A stretch of 64,000 nt of DNA from Clusia tigrina (lineage: Eukaryota; Arthropoda; Insecta; Diptera; Clusiidae). How positions within the stretch are numbered: the first letter of the stretch is position 1; every line of letters begins with the position of its first letter. Made by a program: the position numbers and the translations under genes. Of this stretch, positions 35,291 through 47,845 are shown piece after piece. The notes under the pieces were generated by a model that saw nothing but the letters and a program-made list of their open reading frames with translations, was not told where the DNA came from and ran no database searches. Where the stretch lies: positions 30,684,516 to 30,748,515 of the forward strand of contig OV050030.1 in assembly GCA_920105625.2 (NCBI GenBank). Direction: 5' to 3'.

Positions 35291-37185
35291 TCGTTTAGAG
35301 ATCTCGGAGTAAGTGAATAATAGGAGTAACAAACAAAACATTAGTATAGAAAAATGGCAGTGAGCATTTTGTTTAATACAAAATAATAAAGTAAAAGTTT
35401 AGTATCTAAAAAGTATGAATAAATTGATTGCGTGAGCATTCATACCCCATCGAGTTCAAACCCTCGCAAATAGATGACCATCGAGCAGTGTCAGTGATTA
35501 AATTGCTGCGCCCACATTTGCGCAGTCATCTTGAGTAACGCCTCCGGTATTTTGCTCTGCCCTATGCCACTTCCCCTTGCTGCTTATCAAGTTATGCAAA
35601 TGATTTAATTTGTGTAAAATATTTATGGCTGCCAAAGCGCACATAAATATGCAATAATAAAATCAGAAGAAATTTCCGCTATGGAAATTGTAACGGAAAG
35701 AAACTGAAATGAAATTTCGCGCCACTGACCTCAACGCGCCTACATGCGAGCTTCAGCAGCAGCAGTGAAATGCAAAGCGAACGACCGCACAATAATAGTA
35801 GGTGTGTTTGTAGGAGCGTACGCCTGGCTGTTGTGTGGGTGTGTTGCTCTGCGTATATAGATGTGTGTGTGTGTGTTTGTGTGTGCTTGTGGTGGGGTAT
35901 GTCAAAACCGGAAGTGCAAGTGCAACGCCATGTCAAAATGGGCGGATGATTAATGTGGTAAATGTACGAGCTGCAAGTATCCACCAGTACGAGTATGTAA
36001 ATGTGCAAGGATGTGCATGTTACGCTGGTTATCCATTATTTATGGACCATGTCGTCGTGCTCATTGTTGTTGCGTTTGTTGTGTTTGTTGTCTTATTGTA
36101 TTTACTGTGCTGCGACTGGTATTGTCAAATATACAGCACAGAGAATATATTACAATGCTCGTATTTCGTTGCACAAATAGAACGGAATACTATTTAAAAA
36201 TATTATGCAGCAAGTATGAGCAAAAACCGTCACAGTTTTTGTTGTTGCTCTACATATTTGCAATGTTGATAGTTTTTAAGTCAATCGAAATAAATGAAAA
36301 AGCGCCTGAAGATATGCTGTTTATGCTTATGGTGTTGCTTGCATATCGACAACAATTATAATGCAAATTAATGGCAGAATTATGCAAAAAGAAAAAAGTG
36401 TTCGTATCGCCATAAAGATGAAAACTGATCACCCTAAAAGTCAGATACTTTTATATGATAAGTTTGTTCCATATTTTTGCTTTACTACCATATTCAGTAA
36501 CACTTAAAAGTACCGCGTACCTTTCGGGTGAAGCGCTTTGATTTTTGAGATGATAAAAGTGTTGGTTGGATTTTACAGAATACGTCAATTAGGTTTGGTG
36601 ACAAAACGAGGAAGACTCTCCACAAACTGACAAGTCCTTTATGTCATAAACTTTGTCTCTTTCAGTTTCAGCTTTGATATCAAAGTAGTATTTCTATTCA
36701 ATACCAACCAAGTGGGGGACAATCACACAGCTTGTCTATTGTTTCTTGATTATCTTCCCTACCCCAGCACCATTCCATTTTATCACACCGACCTTATTTG
36801 TATAGATGCCATTAAAGCAAAGAGTGTTCAGACATAAAACCATGGCAACTACTGCTTTGAGTGTAGACAACAGGTATGAGACGTTTTCTATTTACTCTCT
36901 GACCAGGGACAAGCTCGAAGTACGACATGGATTATTCCATTGGTCGAGGGCGATTTGCAAGACGATTGGTCCTCTTGTAAATCGACCTGGTGCAAAAAGC
37001 AGGTCCTGGTGGATTCCGCTTATAGATAGTTTGCTGTTGCGAATCCTTTTTAGATAGTTTATGGGTATTCTCATTATGTCAGAGTAGGGACTCAGCAAAC
37101 TCTATGGTGGCTTAACAGGCACTTTATACTAAAAGCTCACAAAGATTTGATGGCAAGAAAATTCAATTTTGCACACAAATACAGG
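35291..37185. other. No gene recognised; short GT-rich microsatellite at 35861-35890
   Basis: Contains a TG-rich stretch and several GTT/TGT-rich segments (36045-36110) that give spurious hydrophobic frames. No supportable gene. Confidence 0.5.
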
Positions 37186-37189
37186 ACAA

Positions 37190-39720
37190 TAATAATGAGT
37201 TGAGAAGATCTAAGAGAGACTCATGGAAAAAGTACTGTGAGGAGATTGAAACCCTCCCAGCAGCTACCCGACTCCATAAATCGCTCAATAAAGATCACTC
37301 AAATGGCCTTTCTACACTCAAGAAGCCTGACGGAAATTTTACGGAGAGCCTGGAAAGACGGGACAGCTTTTGTTGGACACTCACTTTCCAGGCTGTGCCA
37401 CTAGCAGAGAGGATAGTGAAATCATCGAGAATACTCATTTCTTGATGCCTACACGGAGGGAACTGTCACTGGCTCGCAGAATCTTCACCGTCAACAAACC
37501 AAATGGGCTATCTCCACTTTTAGACCATTCAAATCCCCAGGTGTCGATAATATACAACCGTGCCTACTTCGGCAAGGTGTTGATGTATTGGCACCTGTGC
37601 TAACAAACATTTTCAGGATAAGCCTGGAACTAGGCATAGTGCCTAAACCTTGGACGAAGGCTAGGGTGGCTTTCATACCGAAAGCAGGCAAAAAGGCGGA
37701 TCACACGCCAAAAGCCTATCGGCCCATTAGCCTAACGTCATTCCTGCTAAAAGTTATGGAAAAAATTCTGGACCAATATATCAGGGAAACTTATCTTAAA
37801 GATTCTCCTCTTCATATTGAACAATATGCTTACCAATCAGGCAAATCGACTGAGACAGCCATACATAGCTTAACGAGCAAAATTGAAAAGGCGTTTGAGA
37901 GTAAAGAAATAGCTCTCTGTACATTACGGGGGCTTTTGACAATGCTACTTTCAGATCAATTGAGGAGGGGATGAACAGGAAAGGTATACAAAGACTGATC
38001 ATAACATGGGTTCTCAATATGCTGAAAAACAGAACAACAATCTTTGAAACAGGGACAGCAAAGCTAATTGTCAGGTCAACCAAAGGATGTCCCCAGGGGG
38101 GCGTCCTATCGCCACTCCTATGGTTATTGGTTATCGACGAGCTCTTCCAAACTCTCAATGACCTCGTATACGAAGTTCAGGGCTTTGCGGATGATTTGGT
38201 AATTATGTTCAGAGGCAAGTTTGACTCTACCATAACAGATCGCATGCAACTAGCTCTGGACATCACTCAAAACTGGTGTCAGGAGAAAGGATTATCGATA
38301 AATCTGAATAAAACAAACATGGCATCTTTCACCAAAAGAAGGAAACTGAATCTGGGGACCTTACGTTTAGGGAGTAATCCTATACAAACTTGGAAAAACT
38401 ACTTATCAAACATAACTAGTAAAGCCTTAAGAGCAACCTACGCTTGCCAGAGGTTGTACGGTAAAACATGGGGACTACAGCCAAAACGATGGCGTGGTCA
38501 TATAAAACAATAATAGTACCAATGATTACATACGCTTCGTTGGTATGGTGGCCAAAAGTAAACCGAACAAAAGCTCAGATGACCCTTAACAAGATTCACC
38601 GTATAGCCTGTTTGAGTGTGACGGGAGCAATGAGAACGTGCCCCACACTAGCTTTGGGAATGATCACTGGACTGACTCCTCTCCACCTTGTAGTTATGAT
38701 GTAGATGGCGGCCAGCGCGGCCCTAAGGCTACCTAATCTTGCCCATCTTAAAGAAGGCAACCTATCGAGGCACGCAAAGATTCTGGACACTGTCTGGAAT
38801 TCTCCGTGCCTCATGGTCTTCGACAAGATGGACAGAAAGTTAGACTTCTCCAAGCACTTCCAAGTGGTCATCAGTGCCCGTTCAGCGTGGAGAAATAATG
38901 AAGTAATAATAAAACCGGACTCACAGTTGTGGTATACAGATGGGTCCGAAATGGAAGATGCCAGTGCTGGAGCGGGAATTGTAGGGCCAAATTTCCAAAA
39001 AGCAATTGCAATAGGAAAAAGAGGTTCCCTTTTTCAAGCGGAGGTCCACGCCTTAGAGTTATGTGCTAGAGAATGTCTACGCAGGGGTACACGCATCACC
39101 AAAATATGCATTCTCTTAGATAGCCAGGCAGCTCTAAAATCATTAATAAACATCTCATTCCAATCAAAGCTGGTCTTGGAATGCTCTAAACTTCTCAATA
39201 CCCTAGCAGCGAGAAACTCTGTTACGCTAATGTGGCACAGGCACTCCCTTCATAGGTCAAGAACCCTTCTGTGGGGTAAACAGCAGCTTCATAAAGAACT
39301 TGCGGTGCGAACAGGCAAAACGAAGTCTGCTGAACTACTGGGGAGCCCAAAAAGACATGCGGCAGTCGTGACTACTCATTGACCCTGAACACATCAGGGT
39401 AGATGCTGCTTTAAACCTCAGCAGAAATGACATCAAACTCTATACTGAACTTTTAACAGGACACTGTAGACTTAATTACCATTTGAAAAAAATAGGCGTG
39501 GTAGAAGACGATTCCTGCCGACTCTGTCAAGAAGAGCAGGAAACAGCAGAACACATTCTATGCACTTTCCAGCGGTGGCAAGACGCAGACATAATTACCT
39601 AGGCAGTGGGTTCATATCTCCAAATCACCTAGTTAAAATTAAGCCCACAGCAGTTACGAGATTTATATACAGTCTAGGACTGTTTTAGTTGGGTACAAGG
39701 CTGCACAATAGATCTTTTAG
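37190..39720 (+). pseudogene. LOA-type retrotransposon, RT plus RNase H, largely complete ORF2 but disrupted
   Basis: Pre-RT linker RRSKRDSWKKYCEEIETLPA (37201-37260) and ATRLHKSLNKD are followed by RT motifs KARVAFIPKAGKKADHTPKA (37657-37716), YRPISLTSFLLKVMEKILDQ (37717-37776), QYAYQSGKSTETAIHSL, GCPQGGVLSPLLWLLVIDEL (38087-38146) and VQGFADDLVIMFRG (38175-38216). RNase H follows with QLWYTDGSEMEDASAGAGIV (38924-38983), FQAEVHALELC, ILLDSQAALKSL and LMWHRHS, then a C-terminal cysteine segment with stops (39515-39600). Frame changes near 37350, 37500, 37930 and 38510 inactivate it. RT with RNase H and no gypsy-like features fits the LOA clade. Confidence 0.85.
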
Positions 39721-39744
39721 GTCGCGGTGTTCTTTTAGCCTGGT

Positions 39745-40490
39745 AATACAATAATAATCTGATAGTCAAGCAGCACTCAAGAGTCTGAGCTCACCCTTAG
39801 TGAGGTCTAAATTTGTATGGGACTGTATTGCGGAGCTAAACTCCCTAGGCAGTATGAACAAGTTATCTCTAATGTGGGTACCAGGCCATAGGAGCAGATG
39901 GAAATGAGAAGGCTGATAGCTTAGCTAGAAAGGCTGCGGCCTCTCCTTTCAGCGGCCCTGAACCCTTCTGTGGACTATCATCCAACACCATTGGAGGTCT
40001 GCTGAAGAAGTGTACAAATGCAAAAAGAAGTCAAACCTGGAAAACTCTTCCCGGATTAAGACAGTCCAAAGCTCTTCTGGGAGATTTTAATCCTAAAAGA
40101 GGTAAGGAGTTAATAAATATGCTTCGAAGTAAATTAAGAATCATCACAGGCATTTTAAGCGGACATTGTAGACTCAACTACCATATGAATAAGTTGGGTA
40201 TATACATCTTCAGATGCCATCTGTCGATTCTGTGGAGAAAGTGACATCACTGCACCTGATCACAGACTGCGGACCATTGGCACACAAAAGACTTAGCTAT
40301 TTGGAGAATATATCTTAGATATGAGCAAGACCTCATCTTGATTCCTCCAAAATATATGAATTCCTGTCGAAAATTAACCTGAAAGAAGATCTGTAGATGA
40401 GACTATCCTCATATTTCAAATATATTGGGGTATCACAATAGATCTTTCAGGTCGCAGTGTAAAACACCCTTAAATAAATCTAATCTAATC
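39745..40490 (+). pseudogene. Second LOA-type RNase H and C-terminus in tandem
   Basis: Begins inside RNase H with SLMWVPGHR (39868-39895), then ADSLARKAAASPFSGPEPFC (39914-39973), LRIITGILSGHCRLNYHMNK (40134-40193) and a CRFCGESD finger (40226-40250). The 3' UTR contains AATAGATCTTTCAGGTCGCA and ends in a TCTAA-type repeat near 40490. The same C-terminus occurs on the minus strand at 54500-54860. It follows another LOA 3' end that has a near-identical AATAGATCTTTTAGGTCGC motif at 39708. Confidence 0.8.
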
Positions 40491-40599
40491 TAACAGGCAC
40501 TTCACTTCTTTACCGTTAAGAAGATAACAAAAGTCTTAGTTGGGTCTGTTTCAGTCAATGGTTGACCTATGTTTACAAGGGGATTCAGATCTTAGTATT

Positions 40600-42305
40600 G
40601 GGTTTTTAAAAAGACGCTTCTCAATCACAATCTATTTTAGAACAGGTTACTAAAGATGTCAAAGCCGCTAAATACTCCCACTTCGTGAAAATATTTAGCA
40701 GCGCAGTTACCAGTAACCAAACATGGAGACATATTCGGAGCATAGGTATAGGGAATATTGCTACTTTTGGGAACATTGACATGAACCTAAATGATTTATA
40801 CAGGAAATTTGTCAATCTTCCAATCTTGGTCCTCTGAAATTATGTTTGGGTTTTGTGGTTTTGACGAGTCAGATATGTTGGAATGTTTTCTGGCCGTAAA
40901 GTCAAAGGCTTGTGATACCGATGAGATTCACACAGTCTTTGTTAAGGCAGTACTTCCTAAGCTGCTGCCAGTCATAGCTCATATTTTTAATACTGTTATA
41001 ATGACATCAACTTTTCCTAATTGTTGGAAGTTAGGGAAAATTATTACAACTCCAACGTCTGATAACGATTATAGACCAATAGCAATTTTACCATTCCTCT
41101 CCAAAGCATTTGAACTAATAATCGCGAAACAACTGAAAAAGTATTAACAGACAATAACATTATAACGGAACGACAGTCTTGGTTCATGCCAAAGAGGAGC
41201 TGCATAACGGCTCTGACTGATGTAGTGGAGAGTATTCGCGCATCACTTGACTTAAATAGGAGTGTCTTTCTTGGTATTATTGGACCATTCAAAGGCATTT
41301 GACTGTGTTGGCCACAATATTTTATGTACGAAGCTTCTGCTGATATCAATGTCCAATTTCTCTTCCGGCGCCGTGAAATTGATAGAATCATACCTTACAG
41401 AAAGAACCCAAACGATTTACCAACCGAGTCAGTGTGATGACGAGGCATCGGATTTCATGTCGGTAGTACGAGGTGTACATTAGCGGTACATATTGGGGCC
41501 TATTCTTTTTTGTATATATCTACCAACTGCATTGCATGATTGTGATATACATTTGTATGCTGAGGATGTCCAACTTTACATAAGCTGTTAAATGGACGAA
41601 ATTATTAATTGTGTCGCTAATATTAATAGTGACTTATCTAATTTTTATAACTGGGCAAGGAAAAAAGGGTTTTGCCCTTATCCTGCTAAGTCAAAATGTT
41701 TAGTGGCTTACAAGAAACACTTTGATACCACAATACTACCCAGTATTGTAGTGGATGGATCTATTATTGAATGTGTAAATGCGGCTAAAAACCTGGGAGT
41801 TATATTTGATGGTACTCTAACATGGAGTAGCCATGCAGAACCGATTGGCAGAGTTTACTTTATGCTGCGCTCACTGTGGTCAGCGCAATATTTCACCCCA
41901 CAAGGAATGAGAATGTTGGCTAAGGCCTACTTTCTCCCAACATTGCTGTATGGTTGTGAAATGTTTGCGAATTGTGGTGCAGCTGGCAAACGAAAGCTAT
42001 ATATTAGCCTATTTAATAATATAACAAGGTATATTAATGGTTTGAGTAGAACATATCATGTGTCCACTTTCTCAAGGCAAGTTTTTGGGATCACATTTGA
42101 TCAACTCTTGGAGTCTAAGACTATCAACTTTCTTCACAAGACTATTTACATCCGGGAACCTCCATATTTGTTTAGATGTCTCAGGTTCACAAGTTCGTGT
42201 CTTTGTAATCAATTTGTCCCGAGCAAACACTCATCTCTTATGTATAATCATCAGTTTTCCGTGTATGCTGTAAGTTTGACCAAAGCTAAACTCTCACAAC
42301 ACTAA
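40600..42305 (+). pseudogene. CR1/Jockey-superclade non-LTR retrotransposon, RT part
   Basis: A pre-RT segment KAAKYSHFVKIFSSAVTSNQ (40658-40717) precedes RT motifs CDTDEIHTVF, NCWKLGKIITTPTSDN (41021-41068), YRPIAILPFLSKAFELIIAK (41070-41129), FLVLLDHSKAFDCVGH (41268-41315, across a frame change) and SYLTERTQTIY. The polymerase motif region after VRGVH is degraded. The C-terminal part LGVIFDGTLTWSSH through YGCEMFANC runs open to a stop at 42303. The DHSKAFDCV motif suggests a CR1/Crack/Daphne-type relation rather than Jockey proper; the clade is uncertain. Confidence 0.75.
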
Positions 42306-42958
42306 TTGCAGATGCATTCCTTATGAAGATATGTAATCATCACCACAGTAGCAGGTGCTAGATAGGTCTGCTGTTTACGACCGCATAAAAGAACATTGGC
42401 CTGATGTCTTGATAGAGATCGAGCTTGGAAGGGGAGAGTTTCTTAAAGGCTGACAAAACCCTGTTGACTCTCGTAAGAAAAGTTTGCATATGTATTGCAA
42501 CTTCGACTTTGCTCCAATATAATACCAAAGTAAACTAGTTCTTTTGAGTAACTCAGTTTTTTTTTTTAGTGTGGTAACCAATTTAAATTGCAATTGTTTC
42601 AACCTGTTAGTACAGAGAATAAGGACAGCTTAGTTCATTTTAATTAATAATGAAATATCTCCTGACAATCTAATAAAGAATTACTTGAGATTTCTTCAAG
42701 AAAGTTGAAATTAAACTTTCCACTAAGAATAATCGCTATAATGTCTGCCTAAACGGTGGCATCATAACAAAACTCTTTCAATATAATTGCAGTCATCAGT
42801 GAATGCAAATAAAATTGGAATTTAAAAAAAAAAATCAGTGATCTTTTATTAACATTCCGTTGGCAGCCCTTTATGACTTTCATGCTCCTTTAGCATGGCA
42901 TCCATCAAGACAATATTTAAAGAGCCTTGAAACATAAGTTCTAAAGGTATGAATATAT
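42306..42958. other. No gene recognised
   Basis: AT-rich spacer between a retrotransposon and the solo LTR. Confidence 0.5.
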
Positions 42959-43093
42959 TGTTACGAAATCGACACGCCATCTGATTGGTTGATGGTTTTA
43001 GGGTGAACGTCGATTTCAACCCCTAAAAATGCACACATGAGAAGGCATGCGAAGCTGCATTCGGAGGCTGGTTGAGGTTCTCGTGTGCAAGAG

Positions 43094-43129
43094 GTATATA
43101 AGCGACTGCTCAAGTGACAATAGTTCAGT
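43094..43129 (+). promoter_or_regulatory. LTR core promoter: TATA box and initiator
   Basis: GTATATAAG at 43094-43102 and TCAGT at 43125-43129 are spaced about 30 bp, marking the likely U3/R boundary. Confidence 0.7.
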
Positions 43130-43319
43130 TAACCAGTGAAAGTGGATCAGTGAACAAGTGAAAGTGACCAAGTGAACATCGTAGTAGCAGCAACAGCGAA
43201 ACAGTGAGCGTAGCCGAAAGTGAACATCGTAGTAGCAGATCAGTTAACCAGTGGCAGTGCAAGTGATCATAGCCGAATGCTTAGAGCGGCCGCAAGCAGA
43301 GTGAGCGTCGTGTTAGGAA

Positions 43320-43755
43320 CGGGAGTGAACAAGTGATCGTCGCAGAGCGGACATCGTGTTAGTAACGGGCAGTTGAGGAGTGATCGTCGCAGAGCAGACA
43401 TCGTGTTAGCAACTGACAGTTGAGCAGTGATCGTCGCAGAGCGGACATCGTGTTAGCAACTGACAGTTGAGCAGTGATCGTCGCAGAGCGGACATCGTTG
43501 GCAGCAACGGAGAGTTGAGCAGTGATCGTTGCAGAGTGGACATCGTGTTAGCAATGGGCAGTTGAGCAGTGATCGTTGCAGAGCGGACACCGTGTTAGCA
43601 ACGGGCAGTTGAGCAGTGATCGTCGCAGAGCGGACATCGTTGGCAGCAACGGGCAGTTGAGCAGTGATCGTCGCAGAGCGGACATCGTTGGCAGCAACGG
43701 GCAGTTGAGCAGTGATCGTCGCAGAGCAGACATCCTGTTAGCAACGGACAGTTGA
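43320..43755 (+). repeat. 47-48-bp minisatellite inside the LTR, about nine units
   Basis: Units of the form GAGCAGTGATCGTCGCAGAG followed by CGGACATCG, then either TGTTAGCAAC or TTGGCAGCAAC, then (G/T)G(G)CAGTT. Two unit subtypes alternate, which shows expansion by unequal exchange. A minus-strand frame through it (repeats of MSALRRSLLNCPLLPT) is an artefact of the repeat. Confidence 0.92.
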
Positions 43756-43881
43756 AGCGCATCTAAAAAGAAAAATTGTGGTGCAGCAACTGACTAACTG
43801 AAGCACACTATAAGCAAAAAAGAAGTGTGAGAAGCGAACAAACATTTAAAGCCAATACTCGTAGTAAGTTGGACGAATATT

Positions 43882-43887
43882 AATAAA
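43882..43887 (+). terminator. AATAAA poly(A) signal of the LTR
   Basis: AATAAA about 110 bp before the LTR 3' end, as expected for the R/U5 boundary. Confidence 0.6.
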
Positions 43888-43999
43888 GCCAATTGTTCTA
43901 ACTGAAGAAGGAATTGGTTGCTTATTACACAATCCAGCGATACGAATCCAAGTATTGAGCTTGGTAAAAATTGTCAGAAAGGCAATTACGTAACAATAT

Positions 44000-45650
44000 G
44001 AATCACGTATTTTGGAAATCAGCGAGTTATTAAAAATTATCTTTGAATTGCAGTCCTATTTCGATTCCACCTTTGCTTGATTGATGGTTGATTTATCTTT
44101 AGACAGATTCATGGATGGGGTAACTAGCTGACTTTTTATGAGGCGAACTTTCCATGGTAACGGATTTGACTACTACCAGTGTAAGAGTATTTAATCTGCA
44201 GTAAGTAAGTAGTTCCCGAAGAATAGAGTAAGAAGAAAAATCTCACTTTCCTCCAAGCTAGTGTTGTATAAACCCTAATGGAATAAGATCTAAACGCTTT
44301 TACCACTAGAAAAAGGATCGTACCAAAAGAGAACTTGACATTTGCTGACATCTCCGGGAGATTAATGCTGTTGAAAAGAGGGCATGTTCAATACTTTGTT
44401 CCAACTACCCCATTATGAGTTTTCGCCATATGCGGACAAAGTTCTACAGTTGCCTATTTCATATTCACTTCCTAATTTATCTTGAAACAATATCGAAACA
44501 AACGGTTCAAGGCTATGTAAGACTGATGAGACGGCCCCTCAAAGTTCTATGATGCTTGCCACAATGACTTAATGAATCAAAGGAGTGAACTTAATTGTCT
44601 AATCTGAAAATTAACTCAGATAAGAAAAGAGGTGCTTAAAGAAACATTCTCAGGAGTATCCAAATTGATAAAAAAGTTAATAAAAAGGTCTAAAGAGGGA
44701 CAACACCAGAGCATACAGAGTAAAGAAACTTAAACGTCAAACGGCAAAGCAGCGAAATAAAGCAGATGGACGTTGTACATGAATCCACTCAAAATCGTGG
44801 TGTGTCCGCTACGGACGCAGGCAGCGAAAAAGAATTTATTTTCTCTGTGGTATCTGGACAACACCATCCTCCACAGACGATTTGAAAAAGTCTTCAGTAA
44901 ATGAATCAACAAAATGCAATTTTATATTTTTCTCCACTGACTTTTGAACGTCTTTTGAGAATTTTCTTAGTCCTGCTAGAAAACTCTCCTCCATTCATGG
45001 GGTTACAAAACCATGTTATAACTGCAAATGTTCATAAGACTTCTCATAACTCTTCCCCTGCATTTGCAACCGAGGAATAATACAAAAACTGAAAATTTAA
45101 ATAACAGTACTTAATAAGAATATAATTTTATGTCTTGCGGAGGACATTTTCTTTTCATATGGATTTGTTGTACTATCCTTGTTTCTATCGGTTGGAAAGG
45201 TACGCACTACACTAACAAACCACATAAGCTCTGGGAAAAAGGCAACCAAACAATATTTCGGAAAGTCATTTTTCGAATGAGAACAATGCTGAAGTAGACA
45301 GGATGCCAGCCGGGAACAGCAGGACTGCCAGCATGGAAAAGACAGGCATACTTGCCAGCCAAGTTGAATGTGCTGCGCGTTACGTGAGCAGACTGCATTT
45401 GCGTGACGAATGCGGGCGACATGTGAGACAATGTGACTCAGAATGTGCCTGCATATGTGTGTGTGTGTATGGGTACGTGAAGGCTTTCTCAATGCTTCCT
45501 GTTTCCGCTTTGCATGCACTGCACATACATCTAAACAAGTACGCCAATAACAGGCTCCTGACTTTTGTCCTAGAGTAATAAGCACTCGTATGTATGCTAA
45601 TGTAAGGGCGGATTGAAATTTTTTTGGAATTGTGTAGACGAATACCATTC
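44000..45650. other. No gene recognised
   Basis: Contains a 183-codon minus-strand frame (45097-45648) with a His-Thr run from a GTGTGT microsatellite. It has no recognisable domain, signal or promoter, so I do not call it a gene. Confidence 0.45.
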
Positions 45651-45651
45651 T

Positions 45652-45890
45652 TTATACCCTTTATCCTTAAAAAAGGAAAAAGGGTGTACTAAGTTTTGTG
45701 CGGTTGAGGGGGTTTTCAATTACCAGAAGGAGCCGTGGCAGGTATGGAAATATATAATATTATAAGCTATCAAAATCACTTTCTTAGCAAATTTGATATT
45801 GTTTGTCTGTCCTTCTGTGGTCACTTTTTTCCACAGTTTTAGAAATATCTTAAACAACTGTGCGAAAGCATAGTCTAAACTAAAAGACAG
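45652..45890 (+). repeat. mini-me-like repeat, copy C, diverged and 3' truncated
   Basis: Terminal palindrome (TACCCTTTATCCTT / AAAGGAAAAAGGGT), ATCAAAATCACTTTCTTAGC core and a short GTCTGTCCTTCTGT stretch correspond to the first 230 bp of copy A. It stops near 45890. Confidence 0.75.
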
Positions 45891-45904
45891 AGGCAGATAA
45901 CTAC

Positions 45905-46155
45905 TTACCTGAAGAAGCAATTCGGCAAGACCGTTAGATACTGTGCGAACAACTTGAAAAAGCTAACTTTCACAACCGCGTTGGTATCACTTGTCAATCG
46001 CCAGAAGCGCTTATCCTTGGCCAAAGTATACCTCAACAAAAACCAAATAGTTTTGGAATATGGTTCCTTTTATCGACGAGAGGAAGTACTGCATTTCGGT
46101 ATGAAAAGCAAACAGCTTGTGTGGAAAAAACCAGGTACAGTCCTTGACACTTAGA
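45905..46155 (+). pseudogene. Tc1-like transposase fragment
   Basis: LSLAKVYLNKNQIVLEYGSF (46014-46073) and the GMKSKQLVWKKPGT block (46101-46142) match the region around the first catalytic Asp in Tc1-type transposases. The usual SDESKF motif is scrambled by small indels near 46075-46095. No TIR was found, so only an internal fragment persists. Confidence 0.7.
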
Positions 46156-46298
46156 TTTTGAAACCCACTGAAAAATACTCGTATGGAGGAAGTGGAGTTA
46201 TGGTTTGATGTGCATATGCGCTAAAGGAGTAGACAACTTGGAGTTTATACACACCAATGGATCATAAGGTCCATCTAAACATTTTAACAAAGGATTTG

Positions 46299-46325
46299 CA
46301 GTTGGGGTAGGTAGGTAGGTAGCAG
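46299..46325 (-). repeat. (CCTA)n-type 3' tail of a minus-strand LOA-type element
   Basis: GGTAGGTAGGTAGG on the plus strand is the reverse of the CCTACCTACC tail seen at 16715 and 63045. Confidence 0.45.
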
Positions 46326-46364
46326 TGGCCACTAAACCACCTCCAAAGAAAACACAAAATTGGT

Positions 46365-46660
46365 GGATTGAATGCCAAAGCAGCGCCTATAAGAGATAGG
46401 TTTGAGGAATACATTACCGACATTCCGAAAGGTGCCCAGGTATGGTACACTGATGGGCCCGAATTGGGACATGGTAATATAGGAGCCGGCATAATGGTAC
46501 CCTCGTTACAAAGATTGCTCCCTATGGGAAAAACTCCCACAATATTTCAAGCGGAAGTCTTTGCCATCGAAGTGTGTATCCGAGAATGCCTTCGTAGAAG
46601 ACTAAACGGCCAGCTTATATGCATTATGTCTACAGTGTCTGCGAATTCGTTCCCATAGAA
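46365..46660 (+). pseudogene. LOA-type RNase H fragment
   Basis: QVWYTDGPELGHGNIGAGIM (46438-46497) and FQAEVFAIEVCIRECLRR (46545-46598) are the RNase H N-terminal half, with the catalytic Asp in YTDG. A close relative lies at 51005-51260 on the other strand. The sequence leaves the domain near 46625. Confidence 0.8.
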
Positions 46661-46929
46661 ACCGCAATATCCAGGAACCCACTTGATGTGTTGTTGGTAT
46701 GTTTCATTTATGTATGTATCCAGGATGCAGAATATAAAATTGCAATTTGTTTTAGTGTATGTATCCAGGATGGTGAATATTAAATTGCTATTGTTGCTGG
46801 AATTTAACAGAGCGTCACTCGATGGTAGGCTATCGGTGCGGATACAGAATTTTCCGGGCGCGGTTTAATGAGTGCAGTGTAGCTTGGTAGATTAATATTT
46901 GTATATATATTTATAATTTCACATTCCCC

Positions 46930-47845
46930 AAAGTGTACTACAGTTGCATGGTGGAATAGCAACTCAGTCTCAATTCCGCTCCGAGAAGCAGAAAGCATGG
47001 GTTTTATATAAACGCTGTGATATTAATCTATCAACTGACAAGAAATCAAATGGAAAGTTCAAGTTTAAGGCTAAAAGTGCTGAACGCCCTGCTGGGAAGG
47101 ATTCACTAGTTCAATCAACCCAACTTCTGACCGCCAAAAAGATGTGACATGATATAAAAAGGGTCTCTGAATCCCATAGAAACAATAAAATCATGTTGAT
47201 AATCACACCTGCAGGCAGGGTCCGTACATCGCGGCCAAAATATAGCCAACTTCCTTGCTCATACTCTTTACTCTAACGACATCACTTTCTCAACCAACTT
47301 CGTAGCATATTCAATCTTCAGTTTTAAACAGTACTCAATATCACTCCTAATATTCTCACTACATCTGCTGTATTAATGGAGGAACCCATTGCATCCTGTG
47401 AATGTGAATATACAATCACCGGGACTAAAGGCAGAATTCCCGTCTACTCAATCTAGTCAATCGTAAAAAACATCCATCACTGTATTAAAAGACGTACATT
47501 AAATCTATGCATCTCAATCTTTGATAAAGGGATTTTCCTGCAGAGTTGGAAATGTTCCACTATTTTGCTAATACCGAGACCCAAATATTCCTCCGATAAT
47601 TCTACCGGGTATCGGCCATATCGTTACTCCCATGCACGAGCCAAGTCCTTGAAAATATAATTGAAGCAGAAGCATGTGGCTTTGAACTAAAAACACATTC
47701 ATTAGCATTAACCAAACAATCACATGGGATTATAAATGCAATCCTCCACTTTGAGCACCTTATCTTCAACTCCCTCTCAAGTAAAAACCATATAAAGGCA
47801 ATTAGCTTGGACTTTGAGAAGGCTTTTGGACGAATAGGGGCTTTC
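46930..47845 (+). pseudogene. I-like non-LTR retrotransposon, pre-RT and RT block A (left part)
   Basis: A linker with SEKQKAWVLYKRCDINLSTD (46984-47043) precedes a decayed RT start and AISLDFEKAFGRIGAF (47797-47844), RT block A. The next block is 750 bp away, after a minus-strand LOA insertion. Many stops show long inactivity. Confidence 0.7.

Larger units (their letters stand above)
42959..43995 (+). mobile_element. Solo LTR of an LTR retrotransposon (probable Gypsy group), 1,037 bp
   Basis: Begins TGTTACGAAATC and ends AATTACGTAACA, so the ends form the inverted TGTTACG/CGTAACA expected of LTRs. It is flanked by ATAT at 42955-42958 and 43996-43999, a 4-bp target duplication typical of the Gypsy group. 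Promoter (TATATA, then TCAGT) and AATAAA signals lie in LTR order. No gag-pol sequence is present on either side, so it is a recombined solo LTR. Confidence 0.88.

Noticed and set aside
43320..43755. Possible CRISPR-like or regulatory array
   Set aside because: Units are contiguous with no unique spacers and lie inside a eukaryotic LTR.
45097..45648. 183-codon minus-strand open frame with a His-Thr run
   Set aside because: No domain, leader, promoter or conserved pattern; the run comes from a GT microsatellite.
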